Part shown: one piece after another, positions 8,613-16,524 of the stretch
Position numbering within the stretch: position 1 is the stretch's first letter
Layout: each line of letters opens with the position of its first letter
Source: Rhodococcus qingshengii JCM 15477
GTDB lineage: Bacteria > Actinomycetota > Actinomycetes > Mycobacteriales > Mycobacteriaceae
Direction: 5' to 3'
NCBI RefSeq assembly: GCF_023221595.1
Contig: NZ_CP096567.1
Location: 62,001 to 126,000, forward strand
DNA length: 64,000 nt
Notes under the pieces: model-generated
Told to the model about the DNA's origin: nothing
Seen by the model: the letters and a program-made list of their open reading frames with translations, nothing else
The model's database searches: none
Translations under genes and position numbers: made by a program

Positions 8613-8707
8613 ATTTCCGAAGGGGTGAGCGCGACCGAACCAACCGGTTTCGCGCTCGTGCCTTCTTATTTGGAAGACGGGAATTGAACAGAGTCATTTA
8701 GACAGAG

Positions 8708-8994
8708 TCATGCGTGTTCTCGCCGCGCGAGATTCCAATCCGCCACTGAAACGAGTGCTCCGCCTGCGGCCCCGAAAATGGGTCCACCAATGATCAGCCC
8801 CACTATGAATCGGTAAACCGAGACCTTGTCGATCCGTATCGATCGGAAGTCATTTGCTGGTAACTGGCCGTATAGATCGTGAACGGTTGGGAGTAGTACC
8901 ACCGCAACACCGCAGCACCTATGAGTCCACACGTTAGGCCGAAACCGGCAAAGACCAGCACTGTCACGGCCACCGACCGGGGTGGCGCTTTCAC
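8708..8994 (-). pseudogene. Small two-helix membrane protein, frameshifted
   Basis: The ATG at 8994 opens MKAPPRSVAVTVLVFAGFGL, the first membrane helix, and continues to VLRWYYSQPF. In a second frame the sequence goes on with VHDLYGQLPANDFRSIRIDK, then a second helix FIVGLIIGGPIFGAAGGALV, ending WNLARREHA. The two halves meet around 8870-8890, so one indel probably split a ~95-residue protein with two transmembrane segments. Its position directly upstream of the SMI1-like gene on the same strand suggests a former operon. Family not recognised. Confidence 0.5.
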
Positions 8995-9065
8995 AACTTC
9001 TCTTCCAGAGTCACATACGCACGCTACCCAACCAGAATCTCAACCATCACCTCCTCATCCAAATC

Positions 9066-9130
9066 CGCTGAGCGCCCTCCTGCGGGTTTGGGCGTGCGTT
9101 TTGACCATCGTCATACCGGACGATCTCGAA
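9066..9130. repeat. 65-bp direct repeat, copy 2
   Basis: Partner of 7529-7593 in the same orientation. See that entry. Confidence 0.85.
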
Positions 9131-9187
9131 CACGCTCCTACGTGCGATTCACCTGGGGAAATTTCTGCGCGTTCCGTCCATTTTGCT

Positions 9188-9237
9188 GTCCGTTGAAATA
9201 ATCCGATATGGCATAGTTTCTAACGGACGATTCGTCC
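9188..9237. promoter_or_regulatory. Nested inverted repeats upstream of the resolvase gene (possible res site)
   Basis: GTCCGTT (9188-9194) pairs with AACGGAC (9222-9228). GGACGA (9225-9230) and TCGTCC (9232-9237) form a perfect palindrome around one base. Serine resolvases bind and recombine at such sites next to their own gene. The role is inferred from position only. Confidence 0.4.
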
Positions 9238-9272
9238 ACTGGACGTCGTGAACGGCAAAAATCGGGAGTGGA

Positions 9273-9869
9273 ATGAAGATCGGCTACGCGCGTGTGAGTA
9301 CGGCGGCTCAGGATTCGTCGATTCAGGTCGAGCTTCTTGCCAAGGAAGGTGTCGGCCGAGACCGGGTCTACGTCGATCACGGAATCAGTGGCCGGCAGAC
9401 ACAGCGACCCGGACTCGACAATGCGATCAACGCCGCCCGCGACGGCGACGTCTTCTGCGTGACCAAACTCGACCGGCTCTCCCGATCAGCGAAGGACCTT
9501 CACGAGACTGTGGGGCGACTGGCGGACAAGGGTGTGGCGTTGTCGATCGACGGGAAGATCTACGACCCCACCGACCCGATGGGCAAGATGTTCATCGGCG
9601 TCCTCGGACTGATGGCCGAATTCGAATCAGACCTGATCAGAAGTCGGACCAGAGACGCCGTGGCCGCGGCTGCCGCGGCCGGCAAGATGAAAGGTCGTCA
9701 GCACAAGCTCACCCCAGAAGAGCGTGCGTACCTGCTGCAAACGTACGAGACGGGACAGTTCAGGATCGAAACACTGTGTAGGAATACAGGTTTGAAGCGT
9801 TCTGCGCTGTACGCAAACATCGAGTTGGCACGCACCGAACGGGATGCAGAAAGACTTCCGGCACTCTGA
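9273..9869 (+). CDS. Serine recombinase, Tn3 resolvase type
   Basis: 198 residues beginning MKIGYARVSTAAQDSS, with GGGAGTGG just before the ATG. Ser9 in the YARVS motif is the expected nucleophile. Arg68 and Arg71 in KLDRLSRSAKD are the conserved catalytic arginines. MGKMFIGVLGLMAEFESDL is the start of the long E helix, and the C terminus (residues ~150-190, LCRNTGLKRSALYANI) is a helix-turn-helix for DNA binding. The length fits the small resolvase/invertase class. It lies 58 bp inside the right end of the candidate mobile element and probably resolves cointegrates. The gene is intact, unlike most of its neighbours. Confidence 0.93.
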   Translation: MKIGYARVSTAAQDSSIQVELLAKEGVGRDRVYVDHGISGRQTQRPGLDNAINAARDGDVFCVTKLDRLSRSAKDLHETVGRLADKGVALSIDGKIYDPTDPMGKMFIGVLGLMAEFESDLIRSRTRDAVAAAAAAGKMKGRQHKLTPEERAYLLQTYETGQFRIETLCRNTGLKRSALYANIELARTERDAERLPAL

Positions 9870-10245
9870 TCTCGCCAGTCAGTCGATCCAGCATTTCCAC
9901 GGCCGCGACCTGTTTATCGAGCGCTCTGTGCCAAATAATTCCGAGAATCACGGAGCTACGCGAGGGTCTCGACCACCGACAGAGCGCCGATCCGCAGAGC
10001 ATGCGCTTCAGCCTCGGCCGAGGTTTGTACCGGAAAGCTGGAATATCTTCCGGCCGTGGATATTCACGCAATCCGATTGCCGGCACCCGATCGGCAATGA
10101 CCGCTTCTGCGCCTCTGAGATCCATCTGCTCGACAACTGCTCCCTGCGCGCTGGACCGTCGAGTTCGGATCCAGCGCGGCGGGAGCAGTTCCTGCCGAGC
10201 CCACACTTCAGCGGCATTTCGTTCGTGTCAGCCCGAAACTGATGC
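9870..10245. other. Element end followed by possible degraded coding sequence
   Basis: 9927-9951 is the inward-facing 25-bp end described under the mobile element. Beyond it, a minus-strand frame contains MDLRGAEAVIADRVPAIGLR and DIPAFRYKP, which looks protein-like. It loses sense at its end and can be continued in another frame (AEAEAHALRIGALSVVETLA). It may be a frameshifted remnant. I cannot name it. Confidence 0.3.
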
Positions 10246-10377
10246 TCAGCTGAGCGAGTTCAGGGCGGTGATGAAAGAGACGGCGGTGATGCCGAGCTTG
10301 AGCAGTTCGCTGACCTTGCCGAGATTGAGATCCTCGAGCGATTCGGTGCTCAGCGATGCGGTGTCGAAAGATCCCAT
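10246..10377 (-). CDS. 43-residue small amphipathic protein
   Basis: ATG at 10377 with GAGGAG 6 bases upstream. The product starts MGSFDTASLSTESLEDLNLG, continues KVSELLKLGITAVSFITALN and ends SLS. It has an acidic Ser-rich N half and a hydrophobic C-terminal helix, with no cleavable signal peptide. Small proteins of this size, with no signal peptide, form cell-wall channels (PorA/PorH) in related Corynebacteriales, but I see no direct sequence match. It lies downstream of the secreted-protein pseudogene on the same strand, separated from it by a hairpin terminator. The strong ribosome site makes it a likely real gene. Confidence 0.55.
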   Translation of the reverse strand: MGSFDTASLSTESLEDLNLGKVSELLKLGITAVSFITALNSLS

Positions 10378-10430
10378 GAAAACTCCTCAGAAATTATTGA
10401 TTGAACGGTAGTGACAAACAGCGGAACAAG

Positions 10431-10472
10431 AAGAAGGGCGGACCCCGGATACACCGGGCTCCCCCCCTTCTT
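10431..10472. terminator. Hairpin between the small gene and the secreted-protein gene
   Basis: AAGAAGGG (10431-10438) pairs with CCCTTCTT (10465-10472), with an inner CCCGG/CCGGG stem. It could serve as a terminator for the minus-strand gene ending at 10557. Confidence 0.5.
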
Positions 10473-10556
10473 CGACTTGGGGCTACCCGTTCGCCGGGCG
10501 GTGGCCGTTCGTGACCGCTACCGCACCCACCGGATGTCATGCCCCCGGCCGTTTCC

Positions 10557-11316
10557 CTAGCTGCCGAAGATGTTGCCCAGGTTGCCGAGTGAGCCGGTGC
10601 CGGTCTCAGTCTCGGCATCCTTCTTCGCGAAGTTGGTGGTGCAACCGTTGAACGTCACCGCATCCACGAGAGTGGAGGTTGCGGCCGAGCCGCGACCGAT
10701 ACTGATGCCGTAGTGATCGACGACAGCGTTCGGCTGCGCTTCGGCGATGGCGTCTAGGCTTACACGGGCGAAGTCCTTTGCGCCGTCAATGTTCTGGGTG
10801 CTCCACCACTGCCCGTCCTGCAGTTCGGTGTGCACGGCGCCCTCGGTGGTGTCCGGTGCGGTCACGCCCGGAACCCACACGAGGGTGGTGAAGCCGGTGT
10901 CGGTGAACTTTCCGCCGGTGGTGCCGCTCAGCCGCAGCTGGAACGATGCCTTCGCCGTCTCCGCGCGCTCAGCGAATCTGATGTCGGTGTCGAGGATGTC
11001 GGCGAGCTTCACACCGCCGGCCGAGTGATACGACACGGAGCGGTCTTCGACGCCGTCGACCTCAAGCTCGAGGGAGCCGTCCTCGTCGAGCACGTTCTCG
11101 GCCGAGTACGAGGCAGTCTGATTCTTCTCGTCGTCGAACGGGATACCCCAACCGTTGGCGTTGGTTCGGTGGAGGTCGCATCGCACGTGAAGCCGGGAGC
11201 CGTCTCGTCCGAGCCGAGCGAACCAGTGGGCAGCGCGCCGGCGAAAGCGGGGGCGATCAGGGCTGCAGAGCTGACGAGTGCGGCGACAATTCCGGCGCGG
11301 CGAGCAGTGGTGGCAT
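10557..11316 (-). pseudogene. Secreted protein with IFGS tail, two frameshifts in the 5' part
   Basis: The mature part is intact: from NGWGIPFDDEKNQTASYSAE through GGKFTDTGFTTLVWVPGVTA to the end GTGSLGNLGNIFGS. A good signal peptide (ARRAGIVAALVSSAALIAPA then FAGALPTGSLG) exists but in another frame. The ATG at 11314-11316, with GAGAGG before it, is in a third frame. So one indel lies just after the start and another around 11160-11190 near TCDATSTE. As read, no intact precursor can be made. The tail matches those of the genes ending at 11886 and 13912. Either the gene is dead or the assembly has two errors here. Confidence 0.65.
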
Positions 11317-11885
11317 ACGAGTTGAACCTCTCGATAAGGAATGCAAGTAAAGATCAGCAAAAACTAGCACAGACTGTCCGGTTTGTGAATATTAAACTAT
11401 CACGTGACCGTAATTCACAGACAACTGGAAACCGTTGCTTGGTAACGTGTTTCACTTTTCGGACAGCTGTTCGAATTCTCACATGGGATACTGCGTCCAT
11501 TGACGTTGATCAGTCAGGTTCTGCGTTCATCGAAGCCGGCGCGGCGCGATGGCCCCGACTCCAACCTTTCCCCGCGTGCAGGAATCGTCGTTCGAGAGAC
11601 GATCCGAACGAAAAGGAGCTCCACCGGCAAGGGAGTGAGACTTCGCCAGTGGAGCCCTGGCGCACTGAAAACCGTGACAGAAGCCAGCGCACCGAACAGG
11701 GCCGTCGACGCTCACCGAGAGACCGGCAAGCCCTGGCGCCACCCTCTCGGGGTTGGGTCGAGAACACGCGGCGCCATCAACCCTACGACCAGAAACAGGC
11801 TACGACCTTCCGAACACACACTGCCCGCTGACAATCGCTGTCCGTTTCCGCACGCCGCAGTTCCGTTTCACACAGCAAGTTGGGG
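11317..11885. other. Intergenic, no gene seen
   Basis: The open frames on both strands are arginine- and proline-rich overlaps without ribosome sites. The AT-rich part at 11370-11470 probably holds the promoter of the minus-strand secreted-protein gene. Confidence 0.5.
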
Positions 11886-12365
11886 TCAGGACGACCCGAA
11901 GAGATTTCCGAGGGAACCGCCCGGTCCTCCCTCTCCCCCCGTCGTCCCGGTAATGGTGAACGTGTCCGCCTGCACCATCGAGTTCACCCATTCGGAGTTT
12001 TCGTTCTCCGTCGTCGTGCATCCGGCGTAGAAGACATACGTGCCCGCGGCAAGGTCATCGACGGTGTACGTCTTGGTGTCACCGGGCAACACGGGATCAG
12101 GGTGGGTGTCCCAGTTCGAGGTGCCGATATCGAAACCGGCGGGGAAAACAGTTGTTGGTGCAAGGTCGGCGGTCAGCACAGTCAGGCCGCAGTGCGAATT
12201 GATCGTGTTGGTGTTGGTGACAGTAGCGCTGAACGTGTCACCGGCGATGCTTGTCTGGACGGTCGGGGTCTGAGGGATGACCACGTCGGCCGACGCGACT
12301 GCAGCTCCGGCAACTGTCGTCGCGGCGATCGCTGCAGTTGTTGTCATGAACCTTCGAAGATGCAT
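11886..12365 (-). CDS. Secreted protein with C-terminal SLGNLFGSS tail
   Basis: 159 residues starting MHLRRFMTTTAAIAATTVAG with a signal peptide that should be cut after AAVASA (~residue 27). An AAAAGGG site lies before the ATG. The mature protein is Thr-rich with predicted beta strands and two Cys (HCGLTV, YAGCTT), and contains TKTYTVDDLAAGTYVFYAGC, which looks like an Ig-like or CalX-like beta domain. The end, GGPGGSLGNLFGSS, is a flexible Gly/Ser linker plus the FGS tail shared with two neighbours on the same strand. Function unknown; extracellular or cell-wall location is inferred from the signal peptide. Confidence 0.8.
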   Translation of the reverse strand: MHLRRFMTTTAAIAATTVAGAAVASADVVIPQTPTVQTSIAGDTFSATVTNTNTINSHCGLTVLTADLAPTTVFPAGFDIGTSNWDTHPDPVLPGDTKTYTVDDLAAGTYVFYAGCTTTENENSEWVNSMVQADTFTITGTTGGEGGPGGSLGNLFGSS

Positions 12366-12848
12366 AGTTTGTCCCTTTTCTCTGCAGATCGGTGACGGCC
12401 GGACCGGCGTCAGTGGGGGCTGCCGAGGCCACGCTGGTGGGGTCGTCTGATGGGTCGTCCACTCGACTGCTCGACCGTAGTACGCACGTCAGAGCTTGCC
12501 GAGACCCCAAAAATGGGGGCGAACGATACGGGTGTGCAATGAAAGTTCGTCTGTTCGAACTCGACACCGGTAACTGCATGGTTGTCCACGCGCGATGCTC
12601 GTATCTGCCCAACCACGCTCGCCTGAAAATCTCGACCCAGGGTTCTGGAAGCGCTGCCACCGCCCAACCAATAGCTTGGGGATAACTGATCCTCTGCGAT
12701 GCGATGCTAAAGTCCGATTGATCAAAGATTGCACTGTCTTCACAAGGTCGGGACCGAATGGAGTGTGACGTCCCATGCCTGAAATAGAACTTGTCTCCGA
12801 CACGTCGTGGAGTCGGCGCGAGTGCAGCCATGTCGAGGCGAGGCAGCA
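12366..12848. other. Intergenic, no gene seen
   Basis: Contains the leader of the minus-strand secreted gene (up to about 12400). The rest has only overlapping, unsupported frames. Confidence 0.5.
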
Positions 12849-13094
12849 GTGTTGAGTAGATTTCGGCGTGACGCCGCCATCCTCGCCGCGTACCTCGCGC
12901 AATTCGAAAACACCGAATCGAACTGCGCGGACCCTCACACCGCCGCGACGGCACTCACGCCCGAGGAACGACGACAACGTCGACGCGACTACACCGACAG
13001 CCTCGCCTGGGCGGCCGCGACACAGGTCAACGATGAAGACATCGCGGCCCTCACCCGGATGCGGCAGCGCTACGGTTTCCCCACGCGATCATGA
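12849..13094 (+). CDS. 81-residue cassette protein, copy 1
   Basis: The GTG start at 12849 gives exactly 81 residues, the same length as its paralogue at 37570-37815. Both share the N-terminal AA(I/A)LAAYLAQF, the middle (R/Q)R(R/H)(R/Q)DY..(S/A)L.WA.AT, and the end M..RY.F. The GTG at 12807 would add 14 unlike residues. The protein is helical and charged, with no membrane segment. It is followed 65 bp later by a small Cys/His-rich gene, and the same order occurs at 37.6-38.3 kb. Function unknown; conservation of the pair suggests the two proteins work together. Confidence 0.65.
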   Translation: MLSRFRRDAAILAAYLAQFENTESNCADPHTAATALTPEERRQRRRDYTDSLAWAAATQVNDEDIAALTRMRQRYGFPTRS

Positions 13095-13159
13095 CTGTCG
13101 GCAGCCCCCACACGCCCGCCGAGACTCGTCGCCGAGAAATAACGAAAGGAACCCGATCG

Positions 13160-13432
13160 ATGAGCGAAGGCTACTTCCGAACCCAGTGCCGCGGATGCGA
13201 CCTCCGCGTCTACGAAGGACCCTGGATCCCACCGCGAGAGCGTCACCTCCTGCACGAGCAGCACCGCGCACTCTGCACCAGTGCGCCGCCCACAGCCCCG
13301 ACTACGACGACTCCTACGTCGGTGACCACCGTGCCCACCCCGTTGTTCCTCCTTCGCGGCGAGCATCGAGAACCCTCACCGCAAACATCCCGGTCGCCCG
13401 CGAAAAATACTCTACTACAACAAGTCCGATAG
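13160..13432 (+). CDS. Small Cys/His (zinc-binding-like) cassette protein, copy 1
   Basis: 90 residues starting MSEGYFRTQCRGCDLRVYEG, with AAAGGA upstream of the ATG. C-x-x-C (residues 10-13) followed by ERHLLHEQHRALC gives a C2..H..H..C pattern that could bind zinc. The equivalent in copy 2 (38048-38302) keeps CRYC, YEGDWITPRERH and HHRELC. After residue ~45 the sequence becomes a Thr/Pro-rich tail that is not conserved between the copies. It is probably a small regulatory or DNA-binding protein encoded together with the 81-residue protein before it. I do not recognise a named family. Confidence 0.6.
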   Translation: MSEGYFRTQCRGCDLRVYEGPWIPPRERHLLHEQHRALCTSAPPTAPTTTTPTSVTTVPTPLFLLRGEHREPSPQTSRSPAKNTLLQQVR

Positions 13433-13642
13433 CGTGCGGAGGACCATCTCGAATCGGGACCAGGACATACCAATCGCGCCTGTCGGTCGTGAGTCTCCAC
13501 GTCGGCTTACACGCGTGCCCGAATTCTGTCAGCAGGCTTCCCACAGGAGGCAAACAGCCGCTCACCGCGCACAGATCGCATCACTCAGCGGAACTCTCTG
13601 GCGCCGCCGACGAACCCGGCCTGCCCCTTGAGAATCGGGGAA
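13433..13642. other. Upstream part of a repeated non-coding segment
   Basis: From about 13535 this DNA aligns with 39375-39500, for example around CGCACAGATCG.ATCACTCA. I see no gene. Confidence 0.4.
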
Positions 13643-13740
13643 TTATTGTGCAGTAGCGGGTTTCGCAGTTATGTTTCCGGTGGGTGCCCGTCGACCGGCT
13701 GGTCACTCGACGGGAGGCGGGACGCCTGTCTCCCGCGCTC
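13643..13740 (+). ncRNA. Candidate structured RNA, copy A (copy B at 39501)
   Basis: About 95 bases nearly identical to 39501-39595. Two hairpins are kept in both: CCCGTCG (13687-13693) with CGACGGG (13708-13714), containing an inner ACC/GGT stem, and GCGGGA (13717-13722) with TCCCGC (13731-13736). The substitutions fall mostly outside the stems or in loops. There is no ORF. A riboswitch-like or small-RNA role is inference, and the strand is inferred from the upstream + strand cassette genes. Confidence 0.45.
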
Positions 13741-13911
13741 CCCCATGCACCCCCGTGTTTCGTCAGGCGGCAGACGCAAGCGATGAAACAACTCTCGCGT
13801 CCGAGTTCTTCGCCACCACCATTCTGGGGCGGGATGCGCCAGACCGAGACGACTGTTGTCCCGGGACCTTTGCGGCACCGGAACAACGATCGCTGACACG
13901 GAGGTTGTTCG

Positions 13912-15837
13912 TCAGCTCCCGAAGATGCTGCCAGAGCTGCCGACGCTTCCCGTCCCGGAGCCGCTGGGAACGTGCACCGTCGAGCCGTCGACGACATACC
14001 CTAAGGGTCCATCGGTGACCTGTGTCTCGGTGACGAGGATCGGCAGTCGGTACACGCTGCCGTCGTCGCCGCGCAGTTCCAGATGATGCTCACCGGCAGG
14101 AACATTCGGGACGACGAAATCGATAATCGCCACGCCGTCGTTCACCTCGAATGTACCGACCTCGACTGGGTCGGAGAACAACGTTCCGACGAACTTGCCC
14201 GCTTCTCCGATCTTCCCTGGGATCGCGATGAAACCGGCCCACAGATGCGTACCGGACTGCACGACAACCTGATCGGCACTGAGCCCGCCGTGTGAACGTG
14301 CCACCGCGGTGTGTCCCAAGGAGTTGAACAGTATTTGACCACTGCAGTCGGTGCCGTACTGCCAGGCGTTGCTCACTGCCGGGCATTGCATCGACAATGC
14401 CGAATACAGGGTGTGGGTCATGGTCTCGGATAAAAATTTCGACGCGATCGCTTCGTGGACCGCCAACGAGCTGGTATCGCACACCACATCACCGATCATG
14501 CAGATCGAGGACACAAGTCCGGCGTGGGCATCCTTGAAGGTCAGCGCATCAGGATCAGCGATCGACGCCGAGACCGAGGCGCCGGAGCCGTTCGTCGAGC
14601 CCAGCTTGTTCCATCCCCCGACGTTTTCGGCGCGGTTGGGTTGATGCGAGGGATCGCCGATGACGACGATTTTCTTCACCTGTGTGAACAGCGACGTCTC
14701 GCCGCTGCGGTGGGCGTTGCCCATGGCCTTGTTGATCACGTCGGCACCCTGGGAATAGCCGGCGAGTACCACGGACGCCTGATGGCAGTGCGAGGCGATC
14801 AGGCGCAGTTCCTTGGCGAGGTTGTCGGCACCGACCGCGACGGATCGTTGGTACCGGTCGAGGTAGGAGAGGTCGAGGAGATTGACCGGAATCGCGGGAT
14901 AGCGGATCGCGCGGGCCTGCATCGATGCGATCTCCGGGGTGCCGGCTGCGCCCTGATGGTGCAGTTCGTCGAAGACGGCTTTGACGGGTTCTCCCATCCC
15001 CGTGGTGCGGGCGTTGGGGCCGGAATCTTTGGCGTAGACAGGATCGAAGGTCGCGGACTCGTACTCTTCGAGTGTTGTGTCCGGCCCTTGACCGTCCTCA
15101 CCCTTCTCGCTGGATCCGCGGACGCCGACGAAGTACATGTCATCGCACTCGGCGGGGTTGGTCGTTTCCACTGCCGCGGAGATGGCTGCGGCGAGCTCGT
15201 CGGTATTGGTGGCGGTGAAGTACTGCCCGCCGGTGGCATTGGCGATGCAGCTCAGCTCGCTCTCGGCATTGGTCGGGGCGTTGAACCCGACGGCATGGAC
15301 GCGGAAGTCGACACCGAGATCGTTCTTGATCTCTTGGGCAACGGCACAGGGGTTTCCGCAGCTGCTCTGTCCGTCGCTGATCAACACGATGGTGCGGTCC
15401 CCGCTGGCCGGCAGGTCGCGCGCTGCTGCCCTCAGGGCGTCCGGTGTGGGGGTACCGCCGTCGGCGGAGAGTTGCGTTGTCGCGGCATTGAGTTGGTCTT
15501 TGTTGTCGGTGGCGACAGGAACCAACAACCGGCCACCGTCGCCGCAGCTGCCGCTGAAACTACGCAGCCCGGCCGCCTGGCCGGGAGCGAGCGCGTCGAT
15601 TCCTGCGCGCAGCGCCTCTTTCGCTTGCGTCAGTGGGGATCCCGACATCGATCCCGAGGTGTCGACGACGAACAACACACTCGATTGCTGCGATGCCGAT
15701 TCTTGTGCCTGGGCGATCGGCGCCGAGATCGTGGCCACGGCTACCAGCAGGCTCAGCAGTGCAAGCACCGCATTCCGTCGATGCCCACTGGCGGATCCAG
15801 TGCGGCCGGTAGGCCGCTGCTGTAATCGTGTCCTCAT
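13912..15837 (-). CDS. Secreted vWA-cutinase fusion protein with IFGS tail
   Basis: 641 residues. A signal peptide at ~22-45 (AVLALLSLLVAVATISAPIA) ends at AQA. Residues ~50-225 are a von Willebrand A domain with the metal site DTSGSMSGS (Asp59), Thr129-131 in GGTPTPD and ISDGQ (Asp155). Residues ~230-480 are a cutinase-type alpha/beta hydrolase with GYSQGADV (Ser362), the acid in GDVVCD (Asp450 or Asp454) and His475. Residues ~500-610 form a beta domain, then GSGTGSVGSSGSIFGS. Cutinases act on ester polymers or lipids; a vWA domain suggests metal-dependent adhesion. The fusion fits an exported cell-surface esterase that binds its substrate. The start is followed by a basic region, so the Met at 15837 is reasonable. 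Confidence 0.85.
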   Translation of the reverse strand: MRTRLQQRPTGRTGSASGHRRNAVLALLSLLVAVATISAPIAQAQESASQQSSVLFVVDTSGSMSGSPLTQAKEALRAGIDALAPGQAAGLRSFSGSCGDGGRLLVPVATDNKDQLNAATTQLSADGGTPTPDALRAAARDLPASGDRTIVLISDGQSSCGNPCAVAQEIKNDLGVDFRVHAVGFNAPTNAESELSCIANATGGQYFTATNTDELAAAISAAVETTNPAECDDMYFVGVRGSSEKGEDGQGPDTTLEEYESATFDPVYAKDSGPNARTTGMGEPVKAVFDELHHQGAAGTPEIASMQARAIRYPAIPVNLLDLSYLDRYQRSVAVGADNLAKELRLIASHCHQASVVLAGYSQGADVINKAMGNAHRSGETSLFTQVKKIVVIGDPSHQPNRAENVGGWNKLGSTNGSGASVSASIADPDALTFKDAHAGLVSSICMIGDVVCDTSSLAVHEAIASKFLSETMTHTLYSALSMQCPAVSNAWQYGTDCSGQILFNSLGHTAVARSHGGLSADQVVVQSGTHLWAGFIAIPGKIGEAGKFVGTLFSDPVEVGTFEVNDGVAIIDFVVPNVPAGEHHLELRGDDGSVYRLPILVTETQVTDGPLGYVVDGSTVHVPSGSGTGSVGSSGSIFGS

Positions 15838-16524
15838 GTGTTCTCGTCATCCCTTCACTGCCGTCGGTGCACCTGTGCACTGAGGCGCGGTGCCTGTGCG
15901 CTGCTTCCGTGCACGAGCGAGACGTGTCGAATGTTTCGGTAGGATCGGGTGTAGCGATGTGCCGGTTCCGGAGTGTTTTCGTCCCTCGCTAGCGTCACCT
16001 GATCAGATGTATCTCAGTCGACAGCCCACCCTCGCGCATGCCCCCAATTCTGTGGTCTCCCCAAACACGCCCCGGTGCGATACCTTCCGGCGTGCACGAC
16101 GATGCGGACGCCTCCCGAATGGGCGCCCCCGGAAGCTGTCACCCGCTCGTATCACCGAATGTGTGTGCGCCGTAGTCGTTGTCAGCACCCGTCGACCACA
16201 CGCTCATCGCTGGAGCCGCGAAGGGTCAGCGGCCGAGCGACGAGGCACCTGCTGCCCGATCTCGTGCATGGGAGCAACTGGGTTCGTCCTATACCGGATG
16301 AAAGTCTCGAGGCGCGCCGAGTCGCGCGCCCGACTGCTCGATGGCAGGCGTCTTCGTGTCGTGGTTGTCGGAGACGGAAACGGGGTAACTACTGGCACAC
16401 ACTGTGACGAACTTATGTTTGCGCGATGTGCACTCGAGGCCAGTCCGAACAGTGCCTGCGCTGGGACTGACGAAACCACCCGGCGTGCACGTGCACCCAC
16501 CGTCTCATCTCTCGGGAGGACCGC
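15838..16524. other. Intergenic, no gene seen
   Basis: 690 bases with only low-complexity arginine-rich frames. It should contain the promoter of the vWA-cutinase gene (minus) and of the secreted gene at 16525 (plus). Confidence 0.5.

Larger units (their letters stand above)
3851..9954. mobile_element. Candidate 6.1-kb mobile element with inverted ends and a serine resolvase
   Basis: The left end (from 3851) begins TGTGACTCTCGGGATTGTTT. The right end, read on the minus strand from about 9951, is GTGATTCTCGGAATTATTTG, and both continue GGCACA. The two copies point inward as transposon ends do. The heptamer GCTACGC occurs just outside both (3844-3850 and 9955-9961), as a target duplication would. 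A Tn3-type resolvase gene lies 58 bp inside the right end. The rest is broken small genes and an IS21 insertion. I see no transposase, so this may be a non-autonomous or decayed element. A second copy of the left end is at 33833. Confidence 0.45.

Noticed and set aside
9760..10206. 148-residue minus-strand frame after the resolvase
   Set aside because: Part of it looks protein-like, but it overlaps the resolvase 3' end and the mobile-element end and loses sense; recorded only as a possible remnant.
14455..15825. 456-residue + strand frame opposite the vWA-cutinase gene
   Set aside because: It is a shadow of the GC-rich codon bias of the real minus-strand gene; no start signal and no recognisable domain.
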